A stretch of 64,000 bases of DNA from Chloroflexi bacterium bin20 (GCA_002238485.1 MPMG01000002.1:418509-482508); one strand, 5' to 3'. Positions 1 through 8,047 are shown, numbered from the stretch's first letter. A program made the numbers and translations. Notes: a model not told the origin generated them from the letters alone.

Positions 1-2
1 CG

Positions 3-737
3 CCGATCTGGGCGCGCGTGGTGCAAAATCTCGATTTGGATATGGTCTTTATTGATACCGAACATACACCGCAAGACCGCAGCGCCATCTCGTGGCTCTG
101 CCAATGTTATGCCGCGCTCGACCTGGCGCCCGTCGTGCGCATCCCCGAGCCCGACCCCTACCTGGCGCAGATGACCCTGGATGGCGGCGCGCACGGCATC
201 ATCGCGCCCTATGTGGAATCGCCCGCACAAGTCATAGAACTGGGCGGCGCAGTCAAATTTGCCCCGCTGAAAGGCGAGAAGCTGCGCGCGGCGCTGGCTG
301 GCGAAAGTGAGCTCGAGCCAGAGCTGACCGACTATCTCTCGCGGCGCAATGCTCACAAAGCGCTCTTCATCAATATCGAAAGCGTGCCGGCGCTGGAAAA
401 TCTCGATGACATCCTGCGCCTGCCTTATGTCGACTGCGTGCTGGTCGGTCCGCACGATCTGTCATGCAGCCTGGGGATCCCCGAGCAGTATGACCATCCC
501 GACTTTCAAGCCGCCATCCGCACGATAATCAGCAAGTCGCGGGCAGCCAATGTGGGCGTGGGCATCCACCATAACTTCGCCCATCACGAGATCGAGTGGG
601 TCAAAGCCGGCGCCAATCTGGTCATGCACAGCTCCGACATTTCGGCATTTAACCGCGCCTTGACCGCCGAATTCAAGCAGATCCGCGCGGCCACCGATGA
701 TGTCGGCGATATTGTCGACGAAGATGTGCATTTTTAG
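3..737 (+). CDS. HpcH/HpaI-family aldolase, 5' end cut by window
   Basis: This is a 2-keto-3-deoxy-acid type (class II, metal-dependent) aldolase of the HpcH/HpaI family, expected to cleave 4-hydroxy-2-oxo acids to pyruvate and an aldehyde in the cytoplasm. Recognisable family blocks are FIDTEHTPQD near the N-terminus, the glycine-rich segment DGGAHGIIAPYVES, the INIES strand whose Glu is a usual metal ligand, and VGPHDLSCSLG. The frame is open to the left edge (codons for PIWAR precede the first GTG at 18), so the true start lies outside the window and about 20 to 30 residues are missing. The dehydrogenase fragment at 775 follows 37 bp downstream on the same strand, suggesting co-transcription in hydroxyacid metabolism. 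The exact substrate cannot be deduced. Confidence 0.85.
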   Translation, partial: PIWARVVQNLDLDMVFIDTEHTPQDRSAISWLCQCYAALDLAPVVRIPEPDPYLAQMTLDGGAHGIIAPYVESPAQVIELGGAVKFAPLKGEKLRAALAGESELEPELTDYLSRRNAHKALFINIESVPALENLDDILRLPYVDCVLVGPHDLSCSLGIPEQYDHPDFQAAIRTIISKSRAANVGVGIHHNFAHHEIEWVKAGANLVMHSSDISAFNRALTAEFKQIRAATDDVGDIVDEDVHF

Positions 738-774
738 CCATCCGCGCAAAGCTCACTAGGAAACGGAAGCGACC

Positions 775-1814
775 ATGTACAAGATCTGGTTCGAAAAAAC
801 GGTGCCCGACGATTATCGTCCCCTCTTTGAAAATGTGGCGGATGGCATCTGTCCTGCCGACCAGCCAGACCGCTGGCACAATTTGGAAGAAGCGGACGCG
901 GTCATGGCTGGCGGGAATAGCTATGATGCCGAGTGCATGGATCGCGCGCCGCGCCTGCTGATCATCGCGCGCACGGGCATCGGCTATGACAAGGTCGATA
1001 TCGCTGCGGCAAGCGCCCCCCCTATCGCCGTGGTCAATGCGCCGGCCTCCCCCCCCCCCGCCATATCGCCGTGGTCAATGCGCCAGACGCCCCCACCGTC
1101 TCCACTGCCGAGCAAGCCCTCGCCCTGATGTTCAGCGTGGCGCGCCGCCTCAAAAGTGTAGAAAACGCGCTGAATCACAGGCTGGCAAGCGGCGAACCCG
1201 GCAATGTCTGGGGCGATTATCGCGCGCTGGAATTGCAGAACAAGCGGCTGGGGCTGGTAGGCTTGGGGCGCATCGGCGGGCATGTCAGCGGGATTGCCCG
1301 AGCCATCGGCATGCAGGTAGCGGCTTACGACCCCTATGTCGGCAACGATCGCTTTGAGTCGCTGGGCGTGCAACGCGCCGAATCGCTGGAGGCGCTGCTG
1401 GGCGAGTCCGATGTTGTCTCGCTGCACCTGCCGCTGAACGATCAGACGCACAAGCTGATGAATGCGCAGCGATTTGCGCAGATGAAAGAAGGCGCGGTCT
1501 TCATCAATGTATCGCGCGGCGGGCATGTCGATGAAGCGGCGCTCGCGGATGCGCTGGACAGCGGCAAACTCTTCGGCGCAGGGCTGGATGTGACCGACCC
1601 GGAACCACCGCTGGCGGGCAATCCGCTGCTGGGGCGCCACAATGTGGTGATCACGCCGCATGTCGCCAGCGCCACCCTGGTTGGCAAGCGCCGCCTGGTT
1701 CTGCACGCGCTGGAGCAGGTCCTGCAAACGCTGCGTGGCGAACGACCGCCGCACCTGATCAACCCCGAAGTATGGGATGCCGTGCATGCGCGCTGGAAAA
1801 ATGCGAGAGGCTGA
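775..1814 (+). pseudogene. D-2-hydroxyacid dehydrogenase, frameshifted
   Basis: This is an NAD-dependent D-isomer-specific 2-hydroxyacid dehydrogenase (phosphoglycerate dehydrogenase-like) split over two frames. The N-terminal part runs from ATG 775 in one frame to about 1043. The rest, from about 1071 to 1814, is in another frame and carries the Rossmann motif GLVGLGRIGG, the NVSRGG catalytic-Arg segment, an EPP catalytic-Glu segment and the TPHVAS catalytic-His segment. The break coincides with a 41-bp insertion: a 21-bp direct repeat (1023-1043 and 1064-1084) separated by a C-rich stretch. Removing 41 bp restores one uninterrupted family-length protein of about 330 residues. The gene is therefore either recently broken or intact and mis-assembled; I favour mis-assembly. 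A GAAACGGAAG stretch upstream of ATG 775 may be the ribosome site. Confidence 0.8.
1023..1084. repeat. Exact 21-bp direct repeat around a C11 run
   Basis: Two identical 21-bp copies lie at 1023-1043 and 1064-1084 inside the dehydrogenase gene, separated by a segment with 11 consecutive C at 1049-1059. The bases flanking the two copies differ on both sides, so the identity is exactly 21. The 41-bp period is not a multiple of three and causes the frameshift. Confidence 0.9.
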
Positions 1815-1867
1815 AATCCGCGCGCGCCGTTGCCTCCCCCCGACTTTTCGGGGGGACCGAGGGGGGT
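1813..1867 (+). repeat. Interspersed GC hairpin repeat, copy A
   Basis: The copy begins GAAATCCGCGCGCGCCGTTG and continues into a hairpin CCCCCCGACTTTTCGGGGGG, then a G-rich arm. The same unit recurs at 5862 and, inverted, at 62082, and in degenerate form at 4811. Here it lies between the convergent dehydrogenase and SDR genes, where the hairpin could act as a bidirectional transcription stop; that role is inference. Confidence 0.85.
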
Positions 1868-1868
1868 G

Positions 1869-2570
1869 CTATCCCCAGCGCAGGGAATGCAGGGTGAAGT
1901 CGCTGGTGGTGATGCCGCGCGGCAGTGACAGGACCACATGCACCAGTTCGGCGATCGTCTGCGGCTCGACCAGCAGCGACTTGTCTATGCCCGGCGAGGC
2001 GGCATCGCGCATGGGTGTATCGGCAGGACCCGGCGATATCATCACCACGCGGATCAGTTCTTCGCGCAATTCGGCAGCCAACGCGCCCGTGAGGCCTTTC
2101 AAGCCGACTTTGGACGCTGTGTAGGCGCTGACGCCGGGGACAGACAGCGCCGTCACGATGGAGCCGATATGGATGACGCTGGCGTTGTCGCTGCGGCGCA
2201 GATTGGGCAGCAGTCGCCTCGTCAGCACATAAGGCGCGCGCAGATTCAAGCGCAACAGGTGGTCGAGCTGGGCATCGCTGGTGTCTTCGAGCATGGCGAT
2301 CAGCCAGTCGCCGGCGCAATGGACCATTGCATCCAGCCGCGCCCCTGCGAGCTCGTTTGCCAGCCCAGCCAGCGCATTATCGTCTTCCAGATCGAGCGCA
2401 TGAACCTGCGCAGAGCCGCCCAGCGCCACGATTTCCTCCGCGACAACGCGCAACTTGCTCTCCGTTCGTCCCGCCAGCCGCACCTGCATGCCAGCCGCAG
2501 CCAGCCGCAGCGCGATCGCCCGTCCCATGCCACTGCCCGCGCCGGTGATGATTGCGCTCCGTTGAGTCAT
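1869..2570 (-). CDS. SDR-family oxidoreductase
   Basis: This is a classical short-chain dehydrogenase/reductase of 233 residues. The cofactor motif TGAGSGMG lies near residues 10 to 17. The catalytic set is visible as the Ser in HIGSIV and the YTASK Tyr-Lys pair. The usual NAG structural motif is replaced by CAG. An arginine just after the first glycine block (AGRTESK) suggests NADP preference. Its start overlaps the stop of the upstream methyltransferase-like gene by four bases (ATGA), so the two form one transcript. The stop codon lies just beyond the hairpin repeat copy A. The substrate is unknown. Confidence 0.88.
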   Translation of the reverse strand: MTQRSAIITGAGSGMGRAIALRLAAAGMQVRLAGRTESKLRVVAEEIVALGGSAQVHALDLEDDNALAGLANELAGARLDAMVHCAGDWLIAMLEDTSDAQLDHLLRLNLRAPYVLTRRLLPNLRRSDNASVIHIGSIVTALSVPGVSAYTASKVGLKGLTGALAAELREELIRVVMISPGPADTPMRDAASPGIDKSLLVEPQTIAELVHVVLSLPRGITTSDFTLHSLRWG

Positions 2571-3469
2571 TGGCTTGCCTCCACCGATCCCTTGCCCGCG
2601 TCAATCAACTCGCGCAGGCGGGCGATATGCGCCGGACCCGTCTCGCAGCAGCCGCCCACGATAGATGCGCCCGCATCGATCCAGCCCGCCACATCCCGCG
2701 CATAAGCTTCTGGCGACATATCTTCGCGCGCCGACAGTTGCGCCACCCCGCCGCGATCCACCCAGTCGTCAGGGATGCCAGTGAAGCCGTTGGCGTATGC
2801 GCCGAAGGGCAGTCCGCTGGCTTGCAAAATGGGCAGCGCCTGGCTGATGGTGGCTGGTTTGCAGCAATTCAACAGCAGGGCATCGGGTATGGCTTCCAGC
2901 GCATTGATGACATCCGCCAATTTCTCGCCGCCACGCAGCTGCAGGGGCTGCCGGTCATCCAGAGTCAGCGCCAGCCAGACCGGTTTGCTCCGTCCCTGGG
3001 CGGCTTGCAGGAATGCCCGCGCTTCGAAGCTGGTCGAAAGCGTCTCGCCCAGGTAGATATCCACGCCCGGCGCCAACAGGTCCATCATTTCGGAGAATTC
3101 GGCGGCGGTCTCGTCAAATGACAGGTCAAACGTATTGACATAACTGGCTTCCAGCGGCGGCAGGCTGGCGGCGATTTGGATGTCGCGGCGGCATTGGTCG
3201 CGAGCGGCATTGGCCAGGTCGCTGGCGATCTGCAGCAAAGGCGCGAGCTGGTCTTCCTTGCCGATGTAGCGCAGGCGGGTGCGCGTCGTGCCGTAGGTGT
3301 TGGTGGTGATGATGTCGGCGCCGGCCTGGATGTAGTCGCGGTGAATCTCACTGACGAGCTCGGGCGCTTCGTAGAGGGCGCCGCTGGCCCATTCGCCGTA
3401 CAGGCCTTTGCCGCCGCGATTGACGATTTCCTGCCCCATGCCACCGTCCAGCAGTTGTGGATTTGTCAT
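2567..3469 (-). CDS. Homocysteine S-methyltransferase-family protein
   Basis: This 300-residue protein belongs to the zinc-dependent homocysteine/selenocysteine S-methyltransferase family (BhmT/MmuM-like TIM barrel). It has the N-terminal LDGGMGQE motif, the TNTYG strand, and the zinc ligands expected from the NCC segment near residue 218 and the GGCCETGP motif near residue 270. It has no cobalamin domain, so it would use a small methyl donor such as S-methylmethionine or a betaine. An AAAGGAG ribosome site precedes ATG 3469. It is translationally coupled to the downstream SDR, which suggests an unidentified degradation step rather than simple methionine synthesis. Confidence 0.88.
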   Translation of the reverse strand: MTNPQLLDGGMGQEIVNRGGKGLYGEWASGALYEAPELVSEIHRDYIQAGADIITTNTYGTTRTRLRYIGKEDQLAPLLQIASDLANAARDQCRRDIQIAASLPPLEASYVNTFDLSFDETAAEFSEMMDLLAPGVDIYLGETLSTSFEARAFLQAAQGRSKPVWLALTLDDRQPLQLRGGEKLADVINALEAIPDALLLNCCKPATISQALPILQASGLPFGAYANGFTGIPDDWVDRGGVAQLSAREDMSPEAYARDVAGWIDAGASIVGGCCETGPAHIARLRELIDAGKGSVEASQ

Positions 3470-3645
3470 GATCTGCGCTCCTTTGCATTCCCGCCGATTC
3501 TAGCTTGCCAGCCTGTTGGACACAACGCGCGTTTTGCCACCCGAGTCCCGGCAGAGCCCGTTGCAAAAGGGCGTCAGCGGCTTGCGAAAGCAGATGGCGA
3601 TTGGCTATGCTATGCTTGCGAAATGCTTATCTGCACGGAGCGATC

Positions 3646-4533
3646 GTGGAACAAATAGAATTGGAGCTCACCCAGGAACAGCGCGTCAAGGGCGTCCGCA
3701 ACACAGTCCGCGGGGATGTCATCGGCAAAACGAAAGAGCGCACAGGCAAACTGATCGCAGGTGATTGCGTCGACATCATGCGCAGTTGGGACGAGGGCAT
3801 CATCAACCTGACAGTAACCTCGCCGCCCTACGACGAGCTGCGCGATTACAATGGCTACAGCTTTCCTTTTGAAGACATTGCGCAAGAGCTATACCGCGTT
3901 ACGGCGAGCGGGGGCGTGGTCGTCTGGGTGGTGGGAGATCGCATCCGTGGCGGACGCAGCCTGACTTCTTTCCGCCAAGCGCTATTCTTCCAGGAGATCG
4001 GTTTCTCCGCGCACGATGTCATGATCTATCAGAAGAAGAACACGCCCTTCATGCGCAGCAACGCCTATACCAACGCCTACGAATTCATGTTCGTGCTGAG
4101 CAAGGGCAAACCCGCGGCATTCAATCCCTTGAAAGTCCCGACCGCGCGGCATGGCATGGAGCTGCTGACGCACAACAAGCTGCCGGACGGCATCAACAAG
4201 AAAAAGCGCGGCGAACTCAAGAAGGAAAAGACCCGCACGAATATCTGGTCTTACGCGGTCGGGCTGGGCGGCACCACACGCGACAGAATCGCCTTCCAGC
4301 ATCCCGCCGTCTTTCCCGAGAAACTGGCGCTAGATCATATTTTGTCCTGGAGCAATCCCGGCGACCTGGTGCTGGATCCGATGTGCGGCAGCGGCACGAC
4401 CGGCAAAATGGCGCTGCTCAATGACCGCGACTTCATCGGCATCGATGTTTCGACGGAGTACATTGAGATCGCCCGCCAGCGGCTTTTGTCTGCTGGACTC
4501 GAGGTAAAAGTTGTCGATTGCCTCTCCGCCTGA
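3646..4533 (+). CDS. DNA methyltransferase, SPPY (beta) type
   Basis: This is a site-specific amino-methyltransferase (N4-cytosine or N6-adenine) of about 295 residues. The catalytic motif TSPPY is at residues 58-62 and the S-adenosylmethionine motif DPMCGSGTTG at about 244-253. Having motif IV before motif I is the beta-class order. I chose GTG 3646 because GGAG at 3637-3640 sits five bases upstream; the open frame extends to 3505, but those extra residues do not resemble a methyltransferase. No restriction endonuclease gene is adjacent, so this is a solitary enzyme or belongs to a system whose partner lies elsewhere. The recognition site cannot be predicted. Confidence 0.85.
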   Translation: MEQIELELTQEQRVKGVRNTVRGDVIGKTKERTGKLIAGDCVDIMRSWDEGIINLTVTSPPYDELRDYNGYSFPFEDIAQELYRVTASGGVVVWVVGDRIRGGRSLTSFRQALFFQEIGFSAHDVMIYQKKNTPFMRSNAYTNAYEFMFVLSKGKPAAFNPLKVPTARHGMELLTHNKLPDGINKKKRGELKKEKTRTNIWSYAVGLGGTTRDRIAFQHPAVFPEKLALDHILSWSNPGDLVLDPMCGSGTTGKMALLNDRDFIGIDVSTEYIEIARQRLLSAGLEVKVVDCLSA

Positions 4534-4535
4534 AC

Positions 4536-4562
4536 GGGGACACAAGTATCGCCCCTACACGA
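4536..4562. repeat. GGGCGA-type hairpin repeat
   Basis: This is a short element ending in TATCGCCCCTACAC just after the methyltransferase stop codon. It belongs to a family of imperfect hairpins ending in TCGCCCCTAC that recurs near 11133, 17385, 20874-21106, 24950 and 41744. A terminator-like role is possible. Confidence 0.5.
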
Positions 4563-4690
4563 CATCAAAATCTCAGTGCCTCTGCGTCTCTGTAGCAAAA
4601 GACCTTCCACCCAGCCTGACAGGGCAATCGCATCAAATTATTTTCTCAAACGATTACACAGAAGTAGAGCAAAGTAAATCATGCAAATCT

Positions 4691-4763
4691 TAACCACAAA
4701 GACACAAAGGGCACAAAGGCATTTAAGATTCTTTGCCACAGAGGCACTGAGACTCAGAGGAAA
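4691..4763. repeat. CCACAAAGACACAAAGG-type intergenic repeat
   Basis: This is a low-complexity element with ACCACAAAGACACAAAGG followed by CCACAGAGGCACTGAGAC. Related copies are near 8004-8035 (inverted), 17312 and 24911. No gene is visible between 4534 and 5050 apart from these repeats. Confidence 0.7.
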
Positions 4764-4810
4764 ATCCTTGTGTTCTATGCTCTATCTCGTGATTAACTGC
4801 GCTTTCGGCT

Positions 4811-4941
4811 AAATCCCAATCCCGCAGATTGTGCTTCTCCCCGACTTTTTGGGGGGGGGGGGGTGTGTGGTGGGTGGGGGGGTGGGGGGGTGGGGGGGGG
4901 GGCTGGGGGGGGTCTTAATCCAGCAAGTTCGACACTCCCAT
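4811..4941. repeat. Degenerate hairpin repeat with expanded G-rich tract
   Basis: The flanks match copy B of the hairpin repeat: a CCCCGACTTTTT arm on the left, and TCTTAATCCAG followed by TTCGACACTC on the right. The central hairpin is replaced by about 62 bases (4851-4912) that are almost all G with scattered T and one C. Such a tract could form G-quadruplexes, or could be a sequencing or assembly error. Confidence 0.65.
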
Positions 4942-5037
4942 CGGGGCGAGTCCTTTGACAAATCATAAATCTGTGATAGAGTTTCTCTAAGATACAGGCA
5001 GGCGAAACGCAATGGAGATTAATGCGATCATGACCAT

Positions 5038-5152
5038 AAGGAAGGCTGCGATGAAGCAAGCCAGCAATTTTGCGCGCGGTGGAGAAACTGCCGACTTATC
5101 CGCCCGCATTAGGACAAATCAACACCACCCCCCCCCCCCCCCCCCCCCGTAA
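5038..5152 (+). other. Poly-C leader ORF, possible phase-variable switch 1
   Basis: A strong ribosome site AAGGAAGG (5038-5045) lies five bases before ATG 5051. The frame runs for 26 codons into a run of exactly 21 C (5128-5148) and stops at TAA 5150-5152. The secreted-protein frame begins immediately after the C run in another phase (codons for VISRN from 5149). Loss of one C or gain of two would join the two frames. This resembles a contingency locus in the off state, but the run could also be an assembly artefact. Confidence 0.5.
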
Positions 5153-5223
5153 TATCGCGTAACAATTCCGCTTCGTTTCATTTCCAATTCGCGTTCAAGC
5201 TGCGCATCTTTCTTACCATCTGT

Positions 5224-5685
5224 TTGCTGCTCTCCCTCGCGGCTTCCCTTGCCAACGCCGATTACCATATCGACAACATGTGCCAGTTGCCCGAATCGGA
5301 AGGTGGCTGGCTTGCCGCCTGCGTCAACGACAACGATTGGACAGCTGGCTGGTATGTATACCGCTACGGCTGGACATGGACCTGGGACAATCGGGCATGG
5401 CTACAAGCCTCTCTCAACAAAACGGTAAGCCTAACAAAACGGGAAGTTGTCCACCCCCCGCGAGGCACCGCGGCAAAAAGCAACAAGCCACTCCCAGTGA
5501 CCAAGTCGAGCGCCGGCATAACAACCGCTTTCCCTGACGGCATGAAAATAATCGTCAAGTCCGACAACGTTCACATCGTCATCTTGCCGGAAGACGGGAC
5601 AAGCATAACGTTCGACTATGCGAATAACGTCAAAACAGTGAGAGACGGGACCTCTGGCACGCTATCGACAGGGCCAATCAACTAG
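5224..5685 (+). CDS. Hypothetical secreted protein downstream of poly-C
   Basis: I do not recognise this protein. The annotated TTG start lies inside a hydrophobic segment; the complete signal-peptide-like stretch (FKLRIFLTICLLLSLAAS, then an ANA-type cleavage site) starts upstream and is in frame from 5149 just after the C run, but no ATG is available in that frame. The mature part has paired Cys, a Trp-rich stretch (YGWTWTWDNRAW) and a beta-rich C-terminal half. The 5' coding sequence is nearly identical to that at 62416. The real N-terminus may therefore come from ATG 5051 after a change in C number, or may be missing through mis-assembly. Confidence 0.5.
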   Translation: MLLSLAASLANADYHIDNMCQLPESEGGWLAACVNDNDWTAGWYVYRYGWTWTWDNRAWLQASLNKTVSLTKREVVHPPRGTAAKSNKPLPVTKSSAGITTAFPDGMKIIVKSDNVHIVILPEDGTSITFDYANNVKTVRDGTSGTLSTGPIN

Positions 5686-5823
5686 CAAACTCGCGCCATG
5701 CCCGATGCGCCAGCCGGCGAAATCACGGACGGCTTAGCGCATAACGCGACCCTGACAGCTTAGGAACGCGCGGTCGGCTGGATCAGCGCCAACTTCGTCG
5801 AGCCGGTCGGGGCTTGCGGCTAG
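5686..5823 (+). pseudogene. Decayed SH3-like C-terminal remnant
   Basis: Directly after the TAG stop at 5683, and in the same frame, reading continues through a segment starting at ATG 5698, a second TAG (5761) and a piece ending GWISANFVEPVGACG before a third TAG at 5821. The GWISANFV signature is typical of the end of bacterial SH3 domains. I read this as the eroded C-terminus of the preceding secreted gene. Confidence 0.4.
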
Positions 5824-5861
5824 AAAGTATGACAGATCGTACCAGCCTCCAATCTGACGTA

Positions 5862-5940
5862 GAAATCCGCGCGCGCCGTTGCCTCCCTCCGACTTTTCGG
5901 GGGGACTGAGGGGGGTCTTAATCCAGTTACTTCGACACTC
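5862..5940 (+). repeat. Interspersed GC hairpin repeat, copy B
   Basis: This is the most complete copy, starting GAAATCCGCGCGCGCCGTTG, with the CCGACTTTTCGG hairpin centre, then TCTTAATCCAG and TTCGACACTC. It occupies most of the gap upstream of the LarA-like gene at 6020. Confidence 0.85.
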
Positions 5941-6019
5941 ACCTTGATGGGGAGGCTGGGTCGCAGCGCCGCATCTGTGCTAGAATACGCCCCGATAGCG
6001 AAGCGAAAAGAGCGCGAAA

Positions 6020-7216
6020 ATGGAAGACATCCACATCCCCGACCTGTTTCCAATCACGCAGGCGCTGCCCAAAGCGCAGCCTCTTGATATTCCCGCTACG
6101 TTGCGAGCCGAATGGGCGCGGCTGGGGCTGGCGCGGCAAGTGCGGGGCAAGCGCATCGCCCTGGGCTTTGGCAGCCGCGGCATCGCCAACATCGACACAA
6201 TCGCCGCAGAACTGGTCGGCTTGGTCAAGTCCAGCGGCGGAGACCCCTTCATCGTGCCAGCCATGGGCAGTCATGGCGGCGGCAGTCCCGCAGGCCAAAT
6301 CGAGGTGTTGGACGGACTCGGCATCAATGAAGCGAGCATGGGCTGTCCCATTCATGCCACCATGGAAGTGGTGGACAAGGGCCTCACCAGCGTCGGCGTC
6401 CGCGCCTATCTGGACAAAAATGTCGCCGGCGCAGACGGGCTGATCATCACCAACCGCACCAAGGTCCACACCGATTTTCATGGTCCGCACGAAAGCGGCT
6501 TGCTGAAGATGCTGGCGATCGGCTTGGGCAAGGAGGTCGGCGCGCGCGCGATCCATCAGCATGGCGTGGTCGGCTTGCGCGATTACATGCCCGTGGTGGC
6601 AAAACAACTGCTGGCAAACAGCCCCTTCCTGGCTGGCTTCGGCATCGTCGAGGACGGCTATCACGCCGTGGCGCATCTGGAAGGCTTTGGCAGCGACAGC
6701 GTGGCGGCGGGCGACCAGCGCTTGCTGCAGCGCTCACGCGAGTTAATGCCGCGCCTGCCTGTCGATGATATTGATGTGCTGATCATCGACGAGATCGGCA
6801 AGGATATCAGCGGCGCCGGGCTGGACACCAACATCATCGGTCGCTGGATGATCGATGGCGAGCCCGATCCCGAAGCGCCGCGCGTCAAACGCATCGTCAT
6901 CCTCGACCTGACGCCCGCCTCGCATGGCAATGCCACGGCTTATGGGCTGGCGGACTTTATGTCGCGCAAGCTCTTCGACAAAATCGACTTCCCTGTCACC
7001 ACCAAGAATCTGTATACGAGCGGATTCCTGCTGCGCGGACGCATGCCACTGGTCTTCGAAAGCGACGAAGAGACCATCCAGGCGGCGCTCTTTGATGCTT
7101 TCCGCGCCGACCCCAGCCAGGCCGCCCATGCGCGCGTCGTGCGCATCAAGAATACGCTAACGCTGGAGAATCTGTGGGTCAGCGCCAATGTCGCGGCGGA
7201 GTTGAATGGCGGCTGA
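6020..7216 (+). CDS. LarA-like (DUF2088) racemase-family protein
   Basis: This 398-residue protein is related to nickel-dependent lactate racemase LarA (DUF2088 N-terminal domain). Family features are GSHGGGSPAGQ near residues 87-97, corresponding to the LarA active-site loop with His, and NRTKVHTDFHGPHESGLLK near 150-168, which supplies Lys and His residues that could hold a nickel-pincer cofactor. Members of this superfamily racemise or epimerise 2-hydroxyacids and related compounds; the substrate here is unknown. No larBCE cofactor genes are in the window. The neighbours (Ldh_2 dehydrogenase, D-2-hydroxyacid dehydrogenases, DUF4438) fit hydroxyacid stereochemistry. A second possibility is a non-racemase paralogue. 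Confidence 0.8.
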   Translation: MEDIHIPDLFPITQALPKAQPLDIPATLRAEWARLGLARQVRGKRIALGFGSRGIANIDTIAAELVGLVKSSGGDPFIVPAMGSHGGGSPAGQIEVLDGLGINEASMGCPIHATMEVVDKGLTSVGVRAYLDKNVAGADGLIITNRTKVHTDFHGPHESGLLKMLAIGLGKEVGARAIHQHGVVGLRDYMPVVAKQLLANSPFLAGFGIVEDGYHAVAHLEGFGSDSVAAGDQRLLQRSRELMPRLPVDDIDVLIIDEIGKDISGAGLDTNIIGRWMIDGEPDPEAPRVKRIVILDLTPASHGNATAYGLADFMSRKLFDKIDFPVTTKNLYTSGFLLRGRMPLVFESDEETIQAALFDAFRADPSQAAHARVVRIKNTLTLENLWVSANVAAELNGG

Positions 7217-7220
7217 GCGT

Positions 7221-8000
7221 CTAGCCCATCGCTGCCAGGTTCGCGAAGCTGATCGCCAGGCTCTCAAAGGGGTCGCGCTGGCAAATGTCTTGCTCGACCG
7301 CGTACCATTCCACGCCAGCACGTTGGCAGGCTGCGAGAATGCCTGGGAAGTTCATATTGCCCTCGCCCACCTCGGCCATCGCCTGCTGCGGTCGTTCGCC
7401 TGCTACGCCCGGCAGCATGACCATATCTTTTAGATGCACCACCGGCATGCGCCCGGCCAGCCGCTCAATCCACGCGACCGGGTCTCCGCCGCCATGTTGA
7501 ATCCAGTAGGTGTCCAACTCGGCTTGCAGATAGCGCGGGTCGCTCTCGTCAAAGAGAATCTCCAGCCCGGCGCGCCCGTCAAATTTCACGAACTCGAAGC
7601 GGTGATTGTGATAACTGAACGTCATGTCGGCATCCGCCAGCCGCTCGCCGATTTGACTGCCCAGCGCCGCGAAGCGCTTGTAGCCATCTGCCGATTCGCG
7701 GAAAGGCGCGGGCATGCTGCCGATGGCGATATGGCGACAGTCCCATAACTGATGCTGGGCGATGACGGCATCCAGGTCCTTCTGCAAGCGGTCGAAAGGG
7801 ATATGCGTGTTGCAGATGCGCAAGCCATTGTCATTGACGATCTGCTTGACATCCGCATCGGGGATATTGCCGATAGCGGAGACCTGCACGACGCGATAGC
7901 CGATCTCGCGGATTTTGCTCATGCTGCGCGCGAAATCGTCGACTGTCTGCGTGTGTTGGCGGATGGTGTACAACTGCGCGGCGACAAGCGATGTGTCCAT
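7221..8000 (-). CDS. Sugar phosphate isomerase/epimerase (TIM barrel)
   Basis: This 259-residue xylose-isomerase-like TIM-barrel protein is of the IolE/hexulose epimerase superfamily. It has the usual strands: AAQLYTIR at the start, ICNTHIPF, a SYHNHRFEF metal-site strand, an ELDTYWIQHGGGDP strand and VHLKDM. These His, Glu and Asp residues normally bind a divalent metal. I chose ATG 8000; the frame extends 15 codons further, but that part is the translated intergenic repeat (accacggagacacagagg inverted). The repeat appears to supply the GAGG ribosome site. It converges with the LarA-like gene and follows the aminotransferase operon. Substrate unknown. Confidence 0.85.
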   Translation of the reverse strand: MDTSLVAAQLYTIRQHTQTVDDFARSMSKIREIGYRVVQVSAIGNIPDADVKQIVNDNGLRICNTHIPFDRLQKDLDAVIAQHQLWDCRHIAIGSMPAPFRESADGYKRFAALGSQIGERLADADMTFSYHNHRFEFVKFDGRAGLEILFDESDPRYLQAELDTYWIQHGGGDPVAWIERLAGRMPVVHLKDMVMLPGVAGERPQQAMAEVGEGNMNFPGILAACQRAGVEWYAVEQDICQRDPFESLAISFANLAAMG

Positions 8001-8047
8001 GATTATGCCTCTGTGCCCTCTGTGTCTCCGTGGTGAATTACCCACGC

